NCBI RefSeq assembly: GCF_947489035.1
Contig: NZ_CANLCI010000017.1
Span: 28,518 to 92,517, forward strand
Direction of reading: 5' to 3'
DNA: 64,000 bases
Source: an uncultured Ferrimonas sp.
Lineage (GTDB): Bacteria; Pseudomonadota; Gammaproteobacteria; Enterobacterales; Shewanellaceae
The notes below the pieces were generated by a model. That model did no database searches and was not told the origin of the DNA. It saw only the letters and a list, made by a program, of their open reading frames with translations. Below are positions 42,034 through 50,374 of this stretch, piece by piece. Numbering within the stretch: position 1 is the stretch's first letter; each line of letters starts with the position of its first letter. Made by a program: the position numbers and the translations under genes.

Positions 42034-43605
42034 TTACCTATCTTCCGACAGGAACTCAGCCAATTGTTGCTCTTGCGCCAACTCTTTTTGCACCGCCGCG
42101 ACGGGTTTAGCATAGGGGCGCAGCTTTTGTACCGCTTCTGGTAAAGTTTTCACCGCTGCCAACGCTTCCCCTTTGTTGGCATAGCCGCCGGTCACCAAGA
42201 TATACCACGACCGAGGTTGGCGACGATTGCGGTACACCCGCAACGGCAATTGCTGCAGTTGATGACTGGCAATAAAGCCACGCACCAACTTAGGGTACGA
42301 ATACACCGCCAATTGCAGCACGTAGCTGTCACTTGGCCGCTCGGCGAGCGGTTGCTGCTCTAACGGCAGTGGTGGCAAGGGCTCAACGCTGGCTTCTGGC
42401 TTCGGCTTCGGCTTCGGCTTCGGCTTCGGCTTCGGCACAATAGCATCGGTCGCAACTAAGGGCTGATTTTGTGCTGGCCACTGCCCTGCCAACGGTTCGG
42501 CTAATTCCGCTTGAACTGGCATATTGTTGTCGCTGTCTACGGTCGTGCGATCAGTACGCTCTAAACCGGCGGCAGCCAGAGCATTCGCTATGCTATTGGC
42601 ATCCACATCCAGCGCATCAATAACGATGGGGTCCGCCGCTTGCCGTGGTTTTGATTGCATCGGCTGTGCTGGTGCTGCTTCTTGCTCTAATTCGGGCTCC
42701 GGCGCCAGTGCCGCAGGCAGTGCCATCGAGTTGGCTGCCACCTGATCTGCGCTGCCTGCCGGATCGGTGCGTGCATTGTCTGGTAACGATACTTCAATAC
42801 GACCGGTTACCGCGGGTGGACTGACTGGCGGCTGATCCCACCACCACCATAACGCCAGCAACATCATCATTACGGCAATCGCCGCGATAGCACGCTGATG
42901 AAACACGCTTAACCGTGCCCAGCCACGAGGCTGATGCAACTCAACCTTGGCCTCTGCGATAGCCACGACTGCCGCCGCCGTGCCATCGCATTCACGCAGT
43001 TGCAACTCAATGGCATCATCATGAGCCATTCGCGCTTGCCCAGGCAGCTGCGTTAATTGCTGATACAAACTTTGCCGCTCACGCATCGACAGCGGCAGCA
43101 CCTCGACTGGCAGCAACTGCTCGGTAAAACTGCTGGGCAGCTCTTGGTGGAGTCGATCGACTAAGTCGGTCTCAGTAACCACCATCAACGTAATTTGATT
43201 GGCAGCCAAACGGGGATCGTCCAGCAAGCTCAGCAGTTCCGCCAGCAGCGTATCCGCCATAAAGTGGCCATTATCGATGACAATCAGCGCACGCCCTTGC
43301 TGTCCCAGCAATAGCCGCTCTAACGTATCCGGCAATGGCTCTTTGCTATCAAACACCCCCTGCTGCACCAACTGGCTGATCACCTGAGAGCGCAATGTCG
43401 CCGGATCATCGTCCGCACGGACAGCAACATAGGCTTGATTGAACTCTTCACAGCGTTCCATCAGCTGCTGCGCCAATACCGTTTTACCGGTGCCCAGCAA
43501 ACCATGCAGCAAGATCAGATGATCGCCGTATTCAACCAGATAACGTAGGCGCTCCAGTAAGCTGCGCTGACTGGGCAATAACGAGAAGGGGACCGCTGTG
43601 GTCAT
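42034..43605 (-). CDS. damX: DamX: AAA-type N-terminus, membrane helix and SPOR domain
   Basis: 523 residues. An N-terminal ATPase-like domain has a P-loop (GLLGTGKT, 35-42) and IVIDNGHFM, a membrane helix lies at about 236-253, then a low-complexity Pro/Lys/Glu/Ala linker including a PK repeat, and a C-terminal SPOR domain (about 425-500; [17 protein letters not shown]) that binds denuded septal glycan. The P-loop domain makes this the long DamX type found in Shewanella and Vibrio relatives rather than the shorter enterobacterial form. Overlaps aroB by 4 nt. Confidence 0.93.
   Translation of the reverse strand: MTTAVPFSLLPSQRSLLERLRYLVEYGDHLILLHGLLGTGKTVLAQQLMERCEEFNQAYVAVRADDDPATLRSQVISQLVQQGVFDSKEPLPDTLERLLLGQQGRALIVIDNGHFMADTLLAELLSLLDDPRLAANQITLMVVTETDLVDRLHQELPSSFTEQLLPVEVLPLSMRERQSLYQQLTQLPGQARMAHDDAIELQLRECDGTAAAVVAIAEAKVELHQPRGWARLSVFHQRAIAAIAVMMMLLALWWWWDQPPVSPPAVTGRIEVSLPDNARTDPAGSADQVAANSMALPAALAPEPELEQEAAPAQPMQSKPRQAADPIVIDALDVDANSIANALAAAGLERTDRTTVDSDNNMPVQAELAEPLAGQWPAQNQPLVATDAIVPKPKPKPKPKPKPEASVEPLPPLPLEQQPLAERPSDSYVLQLAVYSYPKLVRGFIASHQLQQLPLRVYRNRRQPRSWYILVTGGYANKGEALAAVKTLPEAVQKLRPYAKPVAAVQKELAQEQQLAEFLSEDR
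42398..42433. repeat. Hexanucleotide tandem repeat in damX
   Basis: Six exact copies of GGCTTC on the plus strand, encoding an alternating Pro-Lys stretch on the minus strand in the periplasmic linker of DamX. Units are in frame, so copy-number change would alter linker length without breaking the gene. Confidence 0.95.
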
Positions 43606-44681
43606 AGATGCTGAAACAGTTGCTGCAATTGCGTTTCGGTAACGCTGCTAACCACTTCAGTTTGGCCAATGGCCCGAGGGAGTACCAAGCGCACCACACC
43701 CTGCAGCGCTTTCTTATCGCGACGCATGTGCGGCATAAATTGAGCAAAGCCCATGTTCGCAGGTGGAGACAACGGCAAGGAAAATGCCGCCAGCAACGCT
43801 TCAATTCGAGCCACATCAGCGGCGTTTAACCACGACAGTTGCGCCGCTAATTTAGCCGCAAGCACCATACCGGTCGCCACAGCTTCACCGTGCAACCAGT
43901 TACCGTAGCCTTGCTCTGCTTCAATTGCATGACCAAAAGTGTGGCCAAGATTGAGCAGGGCTCGTACCCCTTGCTCAGTTTCATCCTGAGCCACCACTTC
44001 AGCCTTGATTTCACAACAGCGACGAATGGCGTAAACCAGTGCATCCTGCTGCTGTTCAAGTAATGCGATTTGGTTTGCTTCTAACCAGTCGAAGAAATCA
44101 CGGTCCCATAAGATCCCGTACTTGATGACTTCGGCCATGCCGGCAGCGAATTCTCGCGCTGGCAACGTATTGAGCGTATCCATATCCATCAACACCAATT
44201 GCGGCTGATGGAAGGCACCAATCATATTTTTACCGAGGGGGTGGTTGACCGCAGTTTTGCCGCCAACAGAGGAATCAACTTGAGCCAGCAGAGTGGTGGG
44301 CAGCTGACAAAATGCCACGCCGCGCTGATAACTGGCCGCGGCATAGCCGACCATGTCACCAATTACCCCACCGCCAAGCGCCACAAAACCACAATCACGG
44401 CCCAGCCCCAGTTGCAGTGCTTTGCTGTAGATGTCGTTCAGGGTGCTAAGGGTTTTGAAACGCTCGCCATCAGGCAATATCAAGCTATCGACCTGACAGC
44501 CACAACGTTCAAGCAGCGCCTGAGCGCGTTCAAGATACAACGGTGCCACAACGTCATTGCTGATCAGCAATAATCGTTGTGGCAAAGATGTGCGGATCAG
44601 CTCGTCACCCTGTTGCAGCAACCCTGAGCCAATAAAGATGGGGTAACTGCGTTGCCCCAACTGCACATCTATACGTTCCAT
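43602..44681 (-). CDS. aroB: 3-dehydroquinate synthase
   Basis: The second step of the shikimate pathway; an NAD- and zinc-dependent cyclase. 359 residues. [41 protein letters not shown] and the metal site region [26 protein letters not shown] with its His residues are present. Overlaps damX by 4 nt and follows aroK by 21 nt. Confidence 0.98.
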   Translation of the reverse strand: MERIDVQLGQRSYPIFIGSGLLQQGDELIRTSLPQRLLLISNDVVAPLYLERAQALLERCGCQVDSLILPDGERFKTLSTLNDIYSKALQLGLGRDCGFVALGGGVIGDMVGYAAASYQRGVAFCQLPTTLLAQVDSSVGGKTAVNHPLGKNMIGAFHQPQLVLMDMDTLNTLPAREFAAGMAEVIKYGILWDRDFFDWLEANQIALLEQQQDALVYAIRRCCEIKAEVVAQDETEQGVRALLNLGHTFGHAIEAEQGYGNWLHGEAVATGMVLAAKLAAQLSWLNAADVARIEALLAAFSLPLSPPANMGFAQFMPHMRRDKKALQGVVRLVLPRAIGQTEVVSSVTETQLQQLFQHL

Positions 44682-44702
44682 CGCGATATCCTGTTACTGG
44701 GT

Positions 44703-45218
44703 TTAGAAGCCCAGACGCTCGATGATGATGTTAGCCACCACCTTGGCGCTTTGATCGTCGGTGCGAACCACCAGATCAGCCACGTCTTCGTAGAGTGGGT
44801 TGCGCTCGCCCGCGAGGCCTTCCAGCACTTCGCGTGGCTCATCCACTTGCAGCAGTGGACGGCGCTTATCACGCTGAGTACGCGCAACTTGCTTTTCAAT
44901 GGTGGTTTCAAGGTAAACCACGATACCGCGAGCAGATAGACGATTACGCACCTCTTTGCTTAACACCGAGCCGCCACCAGTGGCCAGCACAATGCCTTGC
45001 TTTTCGGTTAAATCATCAATCACCTTTGCTTCTCGAACACGGAAGCCTTCTTCACCTTCAACATCAAAAACCCAAGAGATGTCGGCACCACTACGGGCTT
45101 CGATCTCATGGTCAGAGTCAAAGAATTCAAGATGAAGCATTTGAGCTAGGTGTCTACCAATGGTGCTCTTACCGGCGCCCATTGGACCTACTAGGAAGAT
45201 ATTTCTTTTTTCAGCCAT
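44703..45218 (-). CDS. aroK: Shikimate kinase AroK
   Basis: Phosphorylates shikimate. 171 residues. The P-loop is [15 protein letters not shown] (residues 11-25), the shikimate-binding [14 protein letters not shown] stretch follows, then FRVREAKVI and the LATGGGSVL loop; the lid region with QRDKRRPLL is near 115. Located between pilQ and aroB as in many gammaproteobacteria. A 153-nt gap with a hairpin separates it from pilQ. Confidence 0.97.
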   Translation of the reverse strand: MAEKRNIFLVGPMGAGKSTIGRHLAQMLHLEFFDSDHEIEARSGADISWVFDVEGEEGFRVREAKVIDDLTEKQGIVLATGGGSVLSKEVRNRLSARGIVVYLETTIEKQVARTQRDKRRPLLQVDEPREVLEGLAGERNPLYEDVADLVVRTDDQSAKVVANIIIERLGF

Positions 45219-45339
45219 TTCTATAGTCGAATTAGTAAAACACTAACTAGCGACCACCGGTTACGGCGGCGGAAAATTACCCACATTGACGCTAATTTTG
45301 GTGGCAGATTATCGCAGGGAATGGCGTTGTAACGCAATA

Positions 45340-45364
45340 GAGGACGACACCTTGTGCCGTCCTC
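45340..45364 (-). terminator. Hairpin after pilQ, possible attenuator or terminator
   Basis: Minus-strand GAGGACGGCAC pairs with GTGTCGTCCTC (one G-U) around AAG, starting 8 nt after the pilQ stop. No clear U-tract follows, so it may stabilise the pilMNOPQ message 3' end rather than terminate it. Confidence 0.5.
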
Positions 45365-45371
45365 TTGCTAA

Positions 45372-47399
45372 TTAGAGCTGATCAATGACGATTTTAGGGG
45401 TGACAAAGATCAGTAATTCCGACTTTTCCGAGAAATCATTGGTGGTACGGAACAGCCAACCCATGTACGGGATGTCGCCTAAAATGGGCACCTTGGTTAC
45501 CGTTTGCTGATTCTGCTGCTGATAAATACCACCTAACACAATCGTTTCACCATTACGGGCCAACACTTGGGTTGAGATCCGCTGGGTATCAATCGCGGTA
45601 GCCGGCCCCGTCGCGGTTTGCACCGTTTCGCCTCGGGTATCTTGGGTTACGGTTAGATCCAAGACAATGCGGTTATCTGGGGTGATCTGCGGCGTCACGG
45701 TTAAGCCCAGCACCGCTTTTTTGAACTCCACCGACGTCGCACCGCTGGAAGTGGATTGCACGAACGGGATCTCAACCCCCTGCTCGATGAAGGCAGTGAA
45801 CTGGTTTGCCGTGGTTAAACGCGGACTGGCGATGATCTCGCCTTTGTTTTCACGCTCTAACGCCGACAGTTCCAGATCCAAGATGGTGCCATCGCCTAAC
45901 TTAGCCACTTGGAACGCAATGCTGCCTGCAGGCTCGGCCACCGGCAAATTAACGTTCAAACGCTCATCTAATGACGGGATCTGATTCTCGCCAATCAAAT
46001 CATCCAGTGCAGGGAGCGACCCTGAGGTACCACTGTCGTTCTGCAGATCAGTAATGCCCCACCGTACGCCAATCTCTTCAGTGATGTTGTCACGGATGGT
46101 CACCATGCGGGATTCAATCACCACCTGTTTGATTGGCACATCAAGTACCTCAACCAAGCGATGAATGTCTTCTAAACGCTCCGCCGTGTCTTGCACCAAT
46201 AGAGTGTTGGTTCGCTCGTCTACCGAGACCGTGCCCCGCTCCGACAATAACGTGCCACCGTCACCGGACAGTAGCGAAGCAATACTCACCGCTTTGGCGT
46301 AATTGATCTGCACGTATTCAGAGAACAGCGGAGCCACCTCTTTGCTTTCTTGCTGCTGCCGCAACTGCTCGTTCTCTTGGGCAATCAATTCGTCACGGGG
46401 GGCCACTAACAGAATGTTGCCTTCAATGCGTTTATCTAAACCATTGATCCGCAAAATCATCTCTAACGCTTGATCCCACGGCACATCATCCAAGTTCAAG
46501 GTCAGATTGCCAGAAACGTTGTCGGTGGTCACCAAGTTGAAGTCGTTGTGATCGGCAATGATCTGCAGCACCGTACGAACAGGAATATCCTGAAAGTTCA
46601 TCGACAGCTTACTGCCATTAAACACCTTTTCAGGGTCAACCTGCTCTTCTGGTTCGCTGATCAACAGGTGGAACTTATCCCCCTCTTGGCGGTATTCGTA
46701 TTCAAACGCTTTACCGCCCATATCCAACCGAACTTGGCTGTTACTGCCATCTTGAAAGGTTTCAAAGCCTTTTACGTGGGTATTGAAATCTTCCACGTTA
46801 ACCACATACAGCAGCTCATCGTTGATGTCGGTGTTGTACAGGGTCACCATCAGATCTGCGCCTAAGCGCTCAAGATTAACTGCGGTAGAGGCGCTGCTCA
46901 GATCCAGCACCAGCTCACCGGCATTGCCTTCCGCTCGGTGGAAATCGATCGCTTCCACCACGCTGCTGGAACTGGCCGCCGAGACTGGTGAGCTATCATT
47001 CAGCACCAGATAAAATTTATCGCCTTCAATTCGCGACTGATACGGCGCGATCTGATCCAACATGATGTTGGCGCTGATCCCTTCAACCGTATCGTTAATC
47101 ACAATGCGGTCGACCCCTTGCAGCCCAACCGGCACTGATGTCATCGATAACAGGGAATCCTGATCGGCAAAGTTCAGTTTGATTTGAGCGGGATCCGCCG
47201 CCAGCAAGATCTCTGGCTCACCTTCAATGGTGGAGAAGGTAAATTCCAACTCAACTTGGTTGCCCACTTGAGTTTGATATTTCAGATCGATCAGTTCACC
47301 TGCCCAAGCCGTGGATTGCATCCCGCAAACGAAGCCTAGGGCCAACATTTTGCTTGCAAAAGTGCTGGCTTGACTGGAAAACCATTTGTGTCCGTGCAT
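45372..47399 (-). CDS. pilQ: Type IV pilus secretin PilQ
   Basis: The outer membrane channel through which the pilus passes. 675 residues with a signal peptide ending AWA-GE (about residue 33), two AMIN domains that bind peptidoglycan (about 40-135 and 145-240), an STN/N0 domain (KLSMNFQDIPVRTVLQIIADHNDFNLV, around 265), N1, and a C-terminal secretin domain (about 420-675) with VPILGDIPYMGWLFR near the end. Last gene of pilMNOPQ. Confidence 0.97.
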   Translation of the reverse strand: MHGHKWFSSQASTFASKMLALGFVCGMQSTAWAGELIDLKYQTQVGNQVELEFTFSTIEGEPEILLAADPAQIKLNFADQDSLLSMTSVPVGLQGVDRIVINDTVEGISANIMLDQIAPYQSRIEGDKFYLVLNDSSPVSAASSSSVVEAIDFHRAEGNAGELVLDLSSASTAVNLERLGADLMVTLYNTDINDELLYVVNVEDFNTHVKGFETFQDGSNSQVRLDMGGKAFEYEYRQEGDKFHLLISEPEEQVDPEKVFNGSKLSMNFQDIPVRTVLQIIADHNDFNLVTTDNVSGNLTLNLDDVPWDQALEMILRINGLDKRIEGNILLVAPRDELIAQENEQLRQQQESKEVAPLFSEYVQINYAKAVSIASLLSGDGGTLLSERGTVSVDERTNTLLVQDTAERLEDIHRLVEVLDVPIKQVVIESRMVTIRDNITEEIGVRWGITDLQNDSGTSGSLPALDDLIGENQIPSLDERLNVNLPVAEPAGSIAFQVAKLGDGTILDLELSALERENKGEIIASPRLTTANQFTAFIEQGVEIPFVQSTSSGATSVEFKKAVLGLTVTPQITPDNRIVLDLTVTQDTRGETVQTATGPATAIDTQRISTQVLARNGETIVLGGIYQQQNQQTVTKVPILGDIPYMGWLFRTTNDFSEKSELLIFVTPKIVIDQL

Positions 47400-47421
47400 G
47401 GTTTATACCTTTTGGAAAAAT

Positions 47422-47937
47422 TTAGTTGTTCGCCATTGCCAATTGCGTTTCACGCTTGGTCCAGCAGCCTCTACCATCTGGGATCCATTCTGCGACCACC
47501 AATTCAACCTGTCCGATAGATTCAATCTGGCCGTGGAACATCCCTAAATAATCGCCTTGTTTCACCGAGTAGACGGTGCCGTCACTGCTTTGCAGCAAGG
47601 CCCAGCGTTCCTGTTGATCACGCATCACCCCACGTAAACGGAAACTGTCGACCCCGAATGCTTCTAGCGGGCCTCGATCTCGGTCTAAATTAGGCTGTGG
47701 GCAGTCACTGCGACTGTCGCCATCACGATCGTCCAATCGTACCCGTTGGTATCGAAATGGACTCCGCAGATCCGCAACGCTGTATGGCACAACGGTGATC
47801 TCTGGTGGCTCAGGCGTTTCTTCATTAAACACCACCGGATCCGCTTGTACTTCAGCCACGTACTGATGCAGATCGCTCAAGTTACCGCTACAGGCGCTGA
47901 GCATTACGCAAGAGAGCGCCACTAAGGTCTTTTTCAT
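47422..47937 (-). CDS. pilP: Type IV pilus lipoprotein PilP
   Basis: A 171-residue inner membrane lipoprotein (signal ending LSAC, Cys16) that links the PilN/PilO alignment complex to PilQ. The disordered N-terminal part is followed by a beta domain containing the GVMRDQQERWALLQSSDGTVYSVKQGDYLG pattern typical of PilP. Overlaps pilO by 4 nt and precedes pilQ by 22 nt. Confidence 0.94.
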   Translation of the reverse strand: MKKTLVALSCVMLSACSGNLSDLHQYVAEVQADPVVFNEETPEPPEITVVPYSVADLRSPFRYQRVRLDDRDGDSRSDCPQPNLDRDRGPLEAFGVDSFRLRGVMRDQQERWALLQSSDGTVYSVKQGDYLGMFHGQIESIGQVELVVAEWIPDGRGCWTKRETQLAMANN

Positions 47938-48539
47938 TTCGCCCCCTGCGCCGCATCGGTGCTTTTCGGCTCAGAGAAGCGATAGGTCTTGGCCGTTACC
48001 GTCATGGTTAGCGGTGCGTCCTCGCCACGAGACATAGTGAAATCATGCAAACTCACAATCCGTGGTAATCCTGCCACCCCTGACGAGAAAGCGCCAAAAT
48101 CATGGTAACCACCAGTTACTTTCATTTCGATCGGCATCTCGATGTAGAACTCACGTTCCACTTCCGGCTTCCAGTTTAAGCTTTGGATCTGCAAGCTCGC
48201 ATCGGTCGCCAAGTAGGTCATCGAATCGAGCAAGCCTGGCATCTCAGTTGCCGTAGGCAGCATGGTTAACAGATCAGCAAATTGTTGTTGCATCAGCTCA
48301 AGCTGTTCGCGGTACTTCGGTAAGTTGGCCGCCAGCTTATATTTTCGTTCGAACTCATTTTTAAGCTCGATCTCTTTCTGCTCTAACTGCTCCAGCTGAG
48401 TAATACTGTCGCGCACCACCGTGTAGTAGCCCAGTACACTGAGCAGCACCACCATGACCAACGCCAGCATGATTTTGGCCGGTTTAGGCCACGTGCCAAT
48501 ACTTTCGAGCTCCAGCTCGTTAAGTTGATTTAAATCCAT
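47934..48539 (-). CDS. pilO: Type IV pilus alignment protein PilO
   Basis: A 201-residue bitopic protein: short cytoplasmic N-terminus, membrane helix at about 22-42, a coiled coil (50-85), and a ferredoxin-like periplasmic domain (KVTGGYHDFGAFSSGVAGLPRIVSLHDF). It dimerises with PilN. Begins 2 nt after pilN and overlaps pilP by 4 nt. Confidence 0.94.
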   Translation of the reverse strand: MDLNQLNELELESIGTWPKPAKIMLALVMVVLLSVLGYYTVVRDSITQLEQLEQKEIELKNEFERKYKLAANLPKYREQLELMQQQFADLLTMLPTATEMPGLLDSMTYLATDASLQIQSLNWKPEVEREFYIEMPIEMKVTGGYHDFGAFSSGVAGLPRIVSLHDFTMSRGEDAPLTMTVTAKTYRFSEPKSTDAAQGAK

Positions 48540-48541
48540 GG

Positions 48542-49138
48542 TTAACGCCCCCTCGCTATCGCAGCAAGTTCATCTTCTGCTTCAAGTGGGCCGTCACCCA
48601 ATGGCAACACCACCATATCCAGCTTGAAGGCGTTTTCCCGCAACTCGCTGTTATCGGAAGCGATGATCTGGTGCACCTTTGGCTCAGACAACCAGCGCGC
48701 ACTTTCCACCTGACGCATCATACTGGCCAAGTGGTTATTGGAATCACAATAACCTTGAATCGAAACCGCCGAGCCGTTGACCGACACTTGAGTTAAATAC
48801 ACCCCTGGCACCATGACACGCGCCAATTCGTTCATCACCTGTACCGGTACGTGCCGCTGCTGTTGCAGCTGGCGAATCACATCAATTCGAGTCAGCAGCT
48901 TCTGCTTTTGCTCTTTGATTTCACGAATTTCGCGGATCTGAATGTCCAGGTTCAGGATCTCAGCTTGCAAGTATTGGTTTCGCTCACGCTGATTTTCCTG
49001 CATCTGTCCCAACCACATGCTTATCCCCATCACCACCAATAAGGTGAAACCGGCGATAATGGCAAGGATCAACAGGTATTGTTGCTTTAACCGAGCCCGC
49101 TGCGCTTCGCGCCACGGCAATAGGTTTATATGTGCCAT
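48542..49138 (-). CDS. pilN: Type IV pilus alignment protein PilN
   Basis: A 198-residue bitopic protein whose cytoplasmic start MAHINLLPWREAQR is the conserved PilN peptide that binds PilM. A membrane helix lies at about 22-44, followed by a coiled coil and a ferredoxin-like periplasmic domain (VYLTQVSVNGSAVSIQGYCDSNNHLASMMRQVE). Overlaps the pilM end by 13 nt. Confidence 0.95.
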   Translation of the reverse strand: MAHINLLPWREAQRARLKQQYLLILAIIAGFTLLVVMGISMWLGQMQENQRERNQYLQAEILNLDIQIREIREIKEQKQKLLTRIDVIRQLQQQRHVPVQVMNELARVMVPGVYLTQVSVNGSAVSIQGYCDSNNHLASMMRQVESARWLSEPKVHQIIASDNSELRENAFKLDMVVLPLGDGPLEAEDELAAIARGR

Positions 49139-50202
49139 GATTCAAAGCTCCTTAAAGCCAAGCCGCAAGCCACCATGTAGCGAGAGATCTCCTCTTCTAC
49201 ACGCTGCTGCAATGCGTCATCGGCACGTAAGCGCCCAGCAAAGGGATTGGCCAAATGCACAGGAATGCCTAACTCCGTGCCCAGCATGGCAGCCATCCCT
49301 TCGATCTGAGCGCTGCCGCCACACAGAATAATGCTGTCGACATTTTCATAATTGGTCGAGTTTGCAAAGATTTGAATGGTGCGGCGGATCTGCTGCAGAA
49401 ATTGAGTTTGGAAAGGCGCTAACACTTCAAAGATGTAATTACGTGGCAGCTCACCGCTGACTTTCGCCCGCTCTGCTTCTTCGTAACTCATGCCGTAGTA
49501 AGACAAGATGGATTGGGTAAATTGCTCGCCCCCAAAGGCTTGCTCACGAATAAAGACCGTTTCGCCTTCCGCGATGACCGCAAAGGTGGTGATGCTGGCC
49601 CCTAAATCGATCACCCCCACCACTTGGCCAATCCCTGCGCCTGGCAGCTGCTCTGCCATCAGCTTATAGCTGCGACCCAGCGCATAGCCTTCAACGTCGA
49701 TCACGCGGCTTTCTAACCCTGCTGCCTCAAGTGCTTCTACCCGAGCATCAACATTATCGGAACGGCAAGCCGCCAATAAGATCTCAACCTTATTGGTTTC
49801 TTCGTTGGTTTTTAGCGGTTCAAAGTCGATGTTTACGTCATCAAGCGGATACGGGATCAAGCTGTCTGCTTCAATCTCGATCTGCGCTTCGAGCTCCTCA
49901 TCAGATAAGGAGGCGTCCATAAAGATCACTTTGGTCATTACGGTCGAGCCCGACACCGAAGCGGCACCGAACTTGGCACTTTTGGGCATATCTGCCCTAA
50001 CTTGTCGCATTGCTGCGGCAACGGCACCGGCATCACGGATCTCTCGATCCACCACTGCGCCTTTGGGTAACGGTACCCGAGAAATGCCCTCTAGCTGATA
50101 CCCTTCTGCGGTTTCAGCGAGTAATACGGCTTTCACTTCCTGTGTACCGATATCGACCCCAACCATTGACGGCGTTTGGGGCTTGAACCAGTCAGCCAAC
50201 AT
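49126..50202 (-). CDS. pilM: Type IV pilus actin-like protein PilM
   Basis: A cytoplasmic actin-fold ATPase of 358 residues that binds the PilN N-terminal peptide and connects with PilB. Nucleotide motifs VGVDIGTQEVKAVLL (15-29), GVIDLGASITTFAVIAEG (near 195) and ILCGGSAQIEGM (near 300) are visible. First gene of the pilMNOPQ operon, divergent from mrcA with 172 bp between. Confidence 0.96.
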   Translation of the reverse strand: MLADWFKPQTPSMVGVDIGTQEVKAVLLAETAEGYQLEGISRVPLPKGAVVDREIRDAGAVAAAMRQVRADMPKSAKFGAASVSGSTVMTKVIFMDASLSDEELEAQIEIEADSLIPYPLDDVNIDFEPLKTNEETNKVEILLAACRSDNVDARVEALEAAGLESRVIDVEGYALGRSYKLMAEQLPGAGIGQVVGVIDLGASITTFAVIAEGETVFIREQAFGGEQFTQSILSYYGMSYEEAERAKVSGELPRNYIFEVLAPFQTQFLQQIRRTIQIFANSTNYENVDSIILCGGSAQIEGMAAMLGTELGIPVHLANPFAGRLRADDALQQRVEEEISRYMVACGLALRSFESWHI

Positions 50203-50273
50203 GTCTATCCCTGCCTGTTGGTAAAAAACTAATTATCTGGATTAACCTACCACACTAACATAACAAATCATTG

Positions 50274-50279
50274 ATTATA
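50274..50279 (-). promoter_or_regulatory. -10 element for pilMNOPQ
   Basis: A perfect minus-strand TATAAT lies about 70 nt upstream of pilM in an A+T-rich divergent region. The best -35 at 17 nt (CAATGT) is weak, so an activator may be needed. Confidence 0.4.
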
Positions 50280-50309
50280 TTAGTTACTATTGAAAACATT
50301 GGCATCCCT

Positions 50310-50338
50310 TTAGCCCTACTGACGCACAATGTATAATC
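50310..50338 (+). promoter_or_regulatory. Probable mrcA promoter
   Basis: TTTAGC (50310-50315) and a perfect TATAAT (50333-50338) are 17 nt apart, giving a start about 30 nt before the mrcA GTG. Confidence 0.5.
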
Positions 50339-50374
50339 AACGGTCGGCTTTCTATTTTTTCGGGTATTTATTGA

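Noticed and set aside
41286..42110. 274-codon plus-strand frame opposite dam and the end of damX
   Set aside because: Entirely antisense to a clear Dam protein, with no family match and implausible composition.
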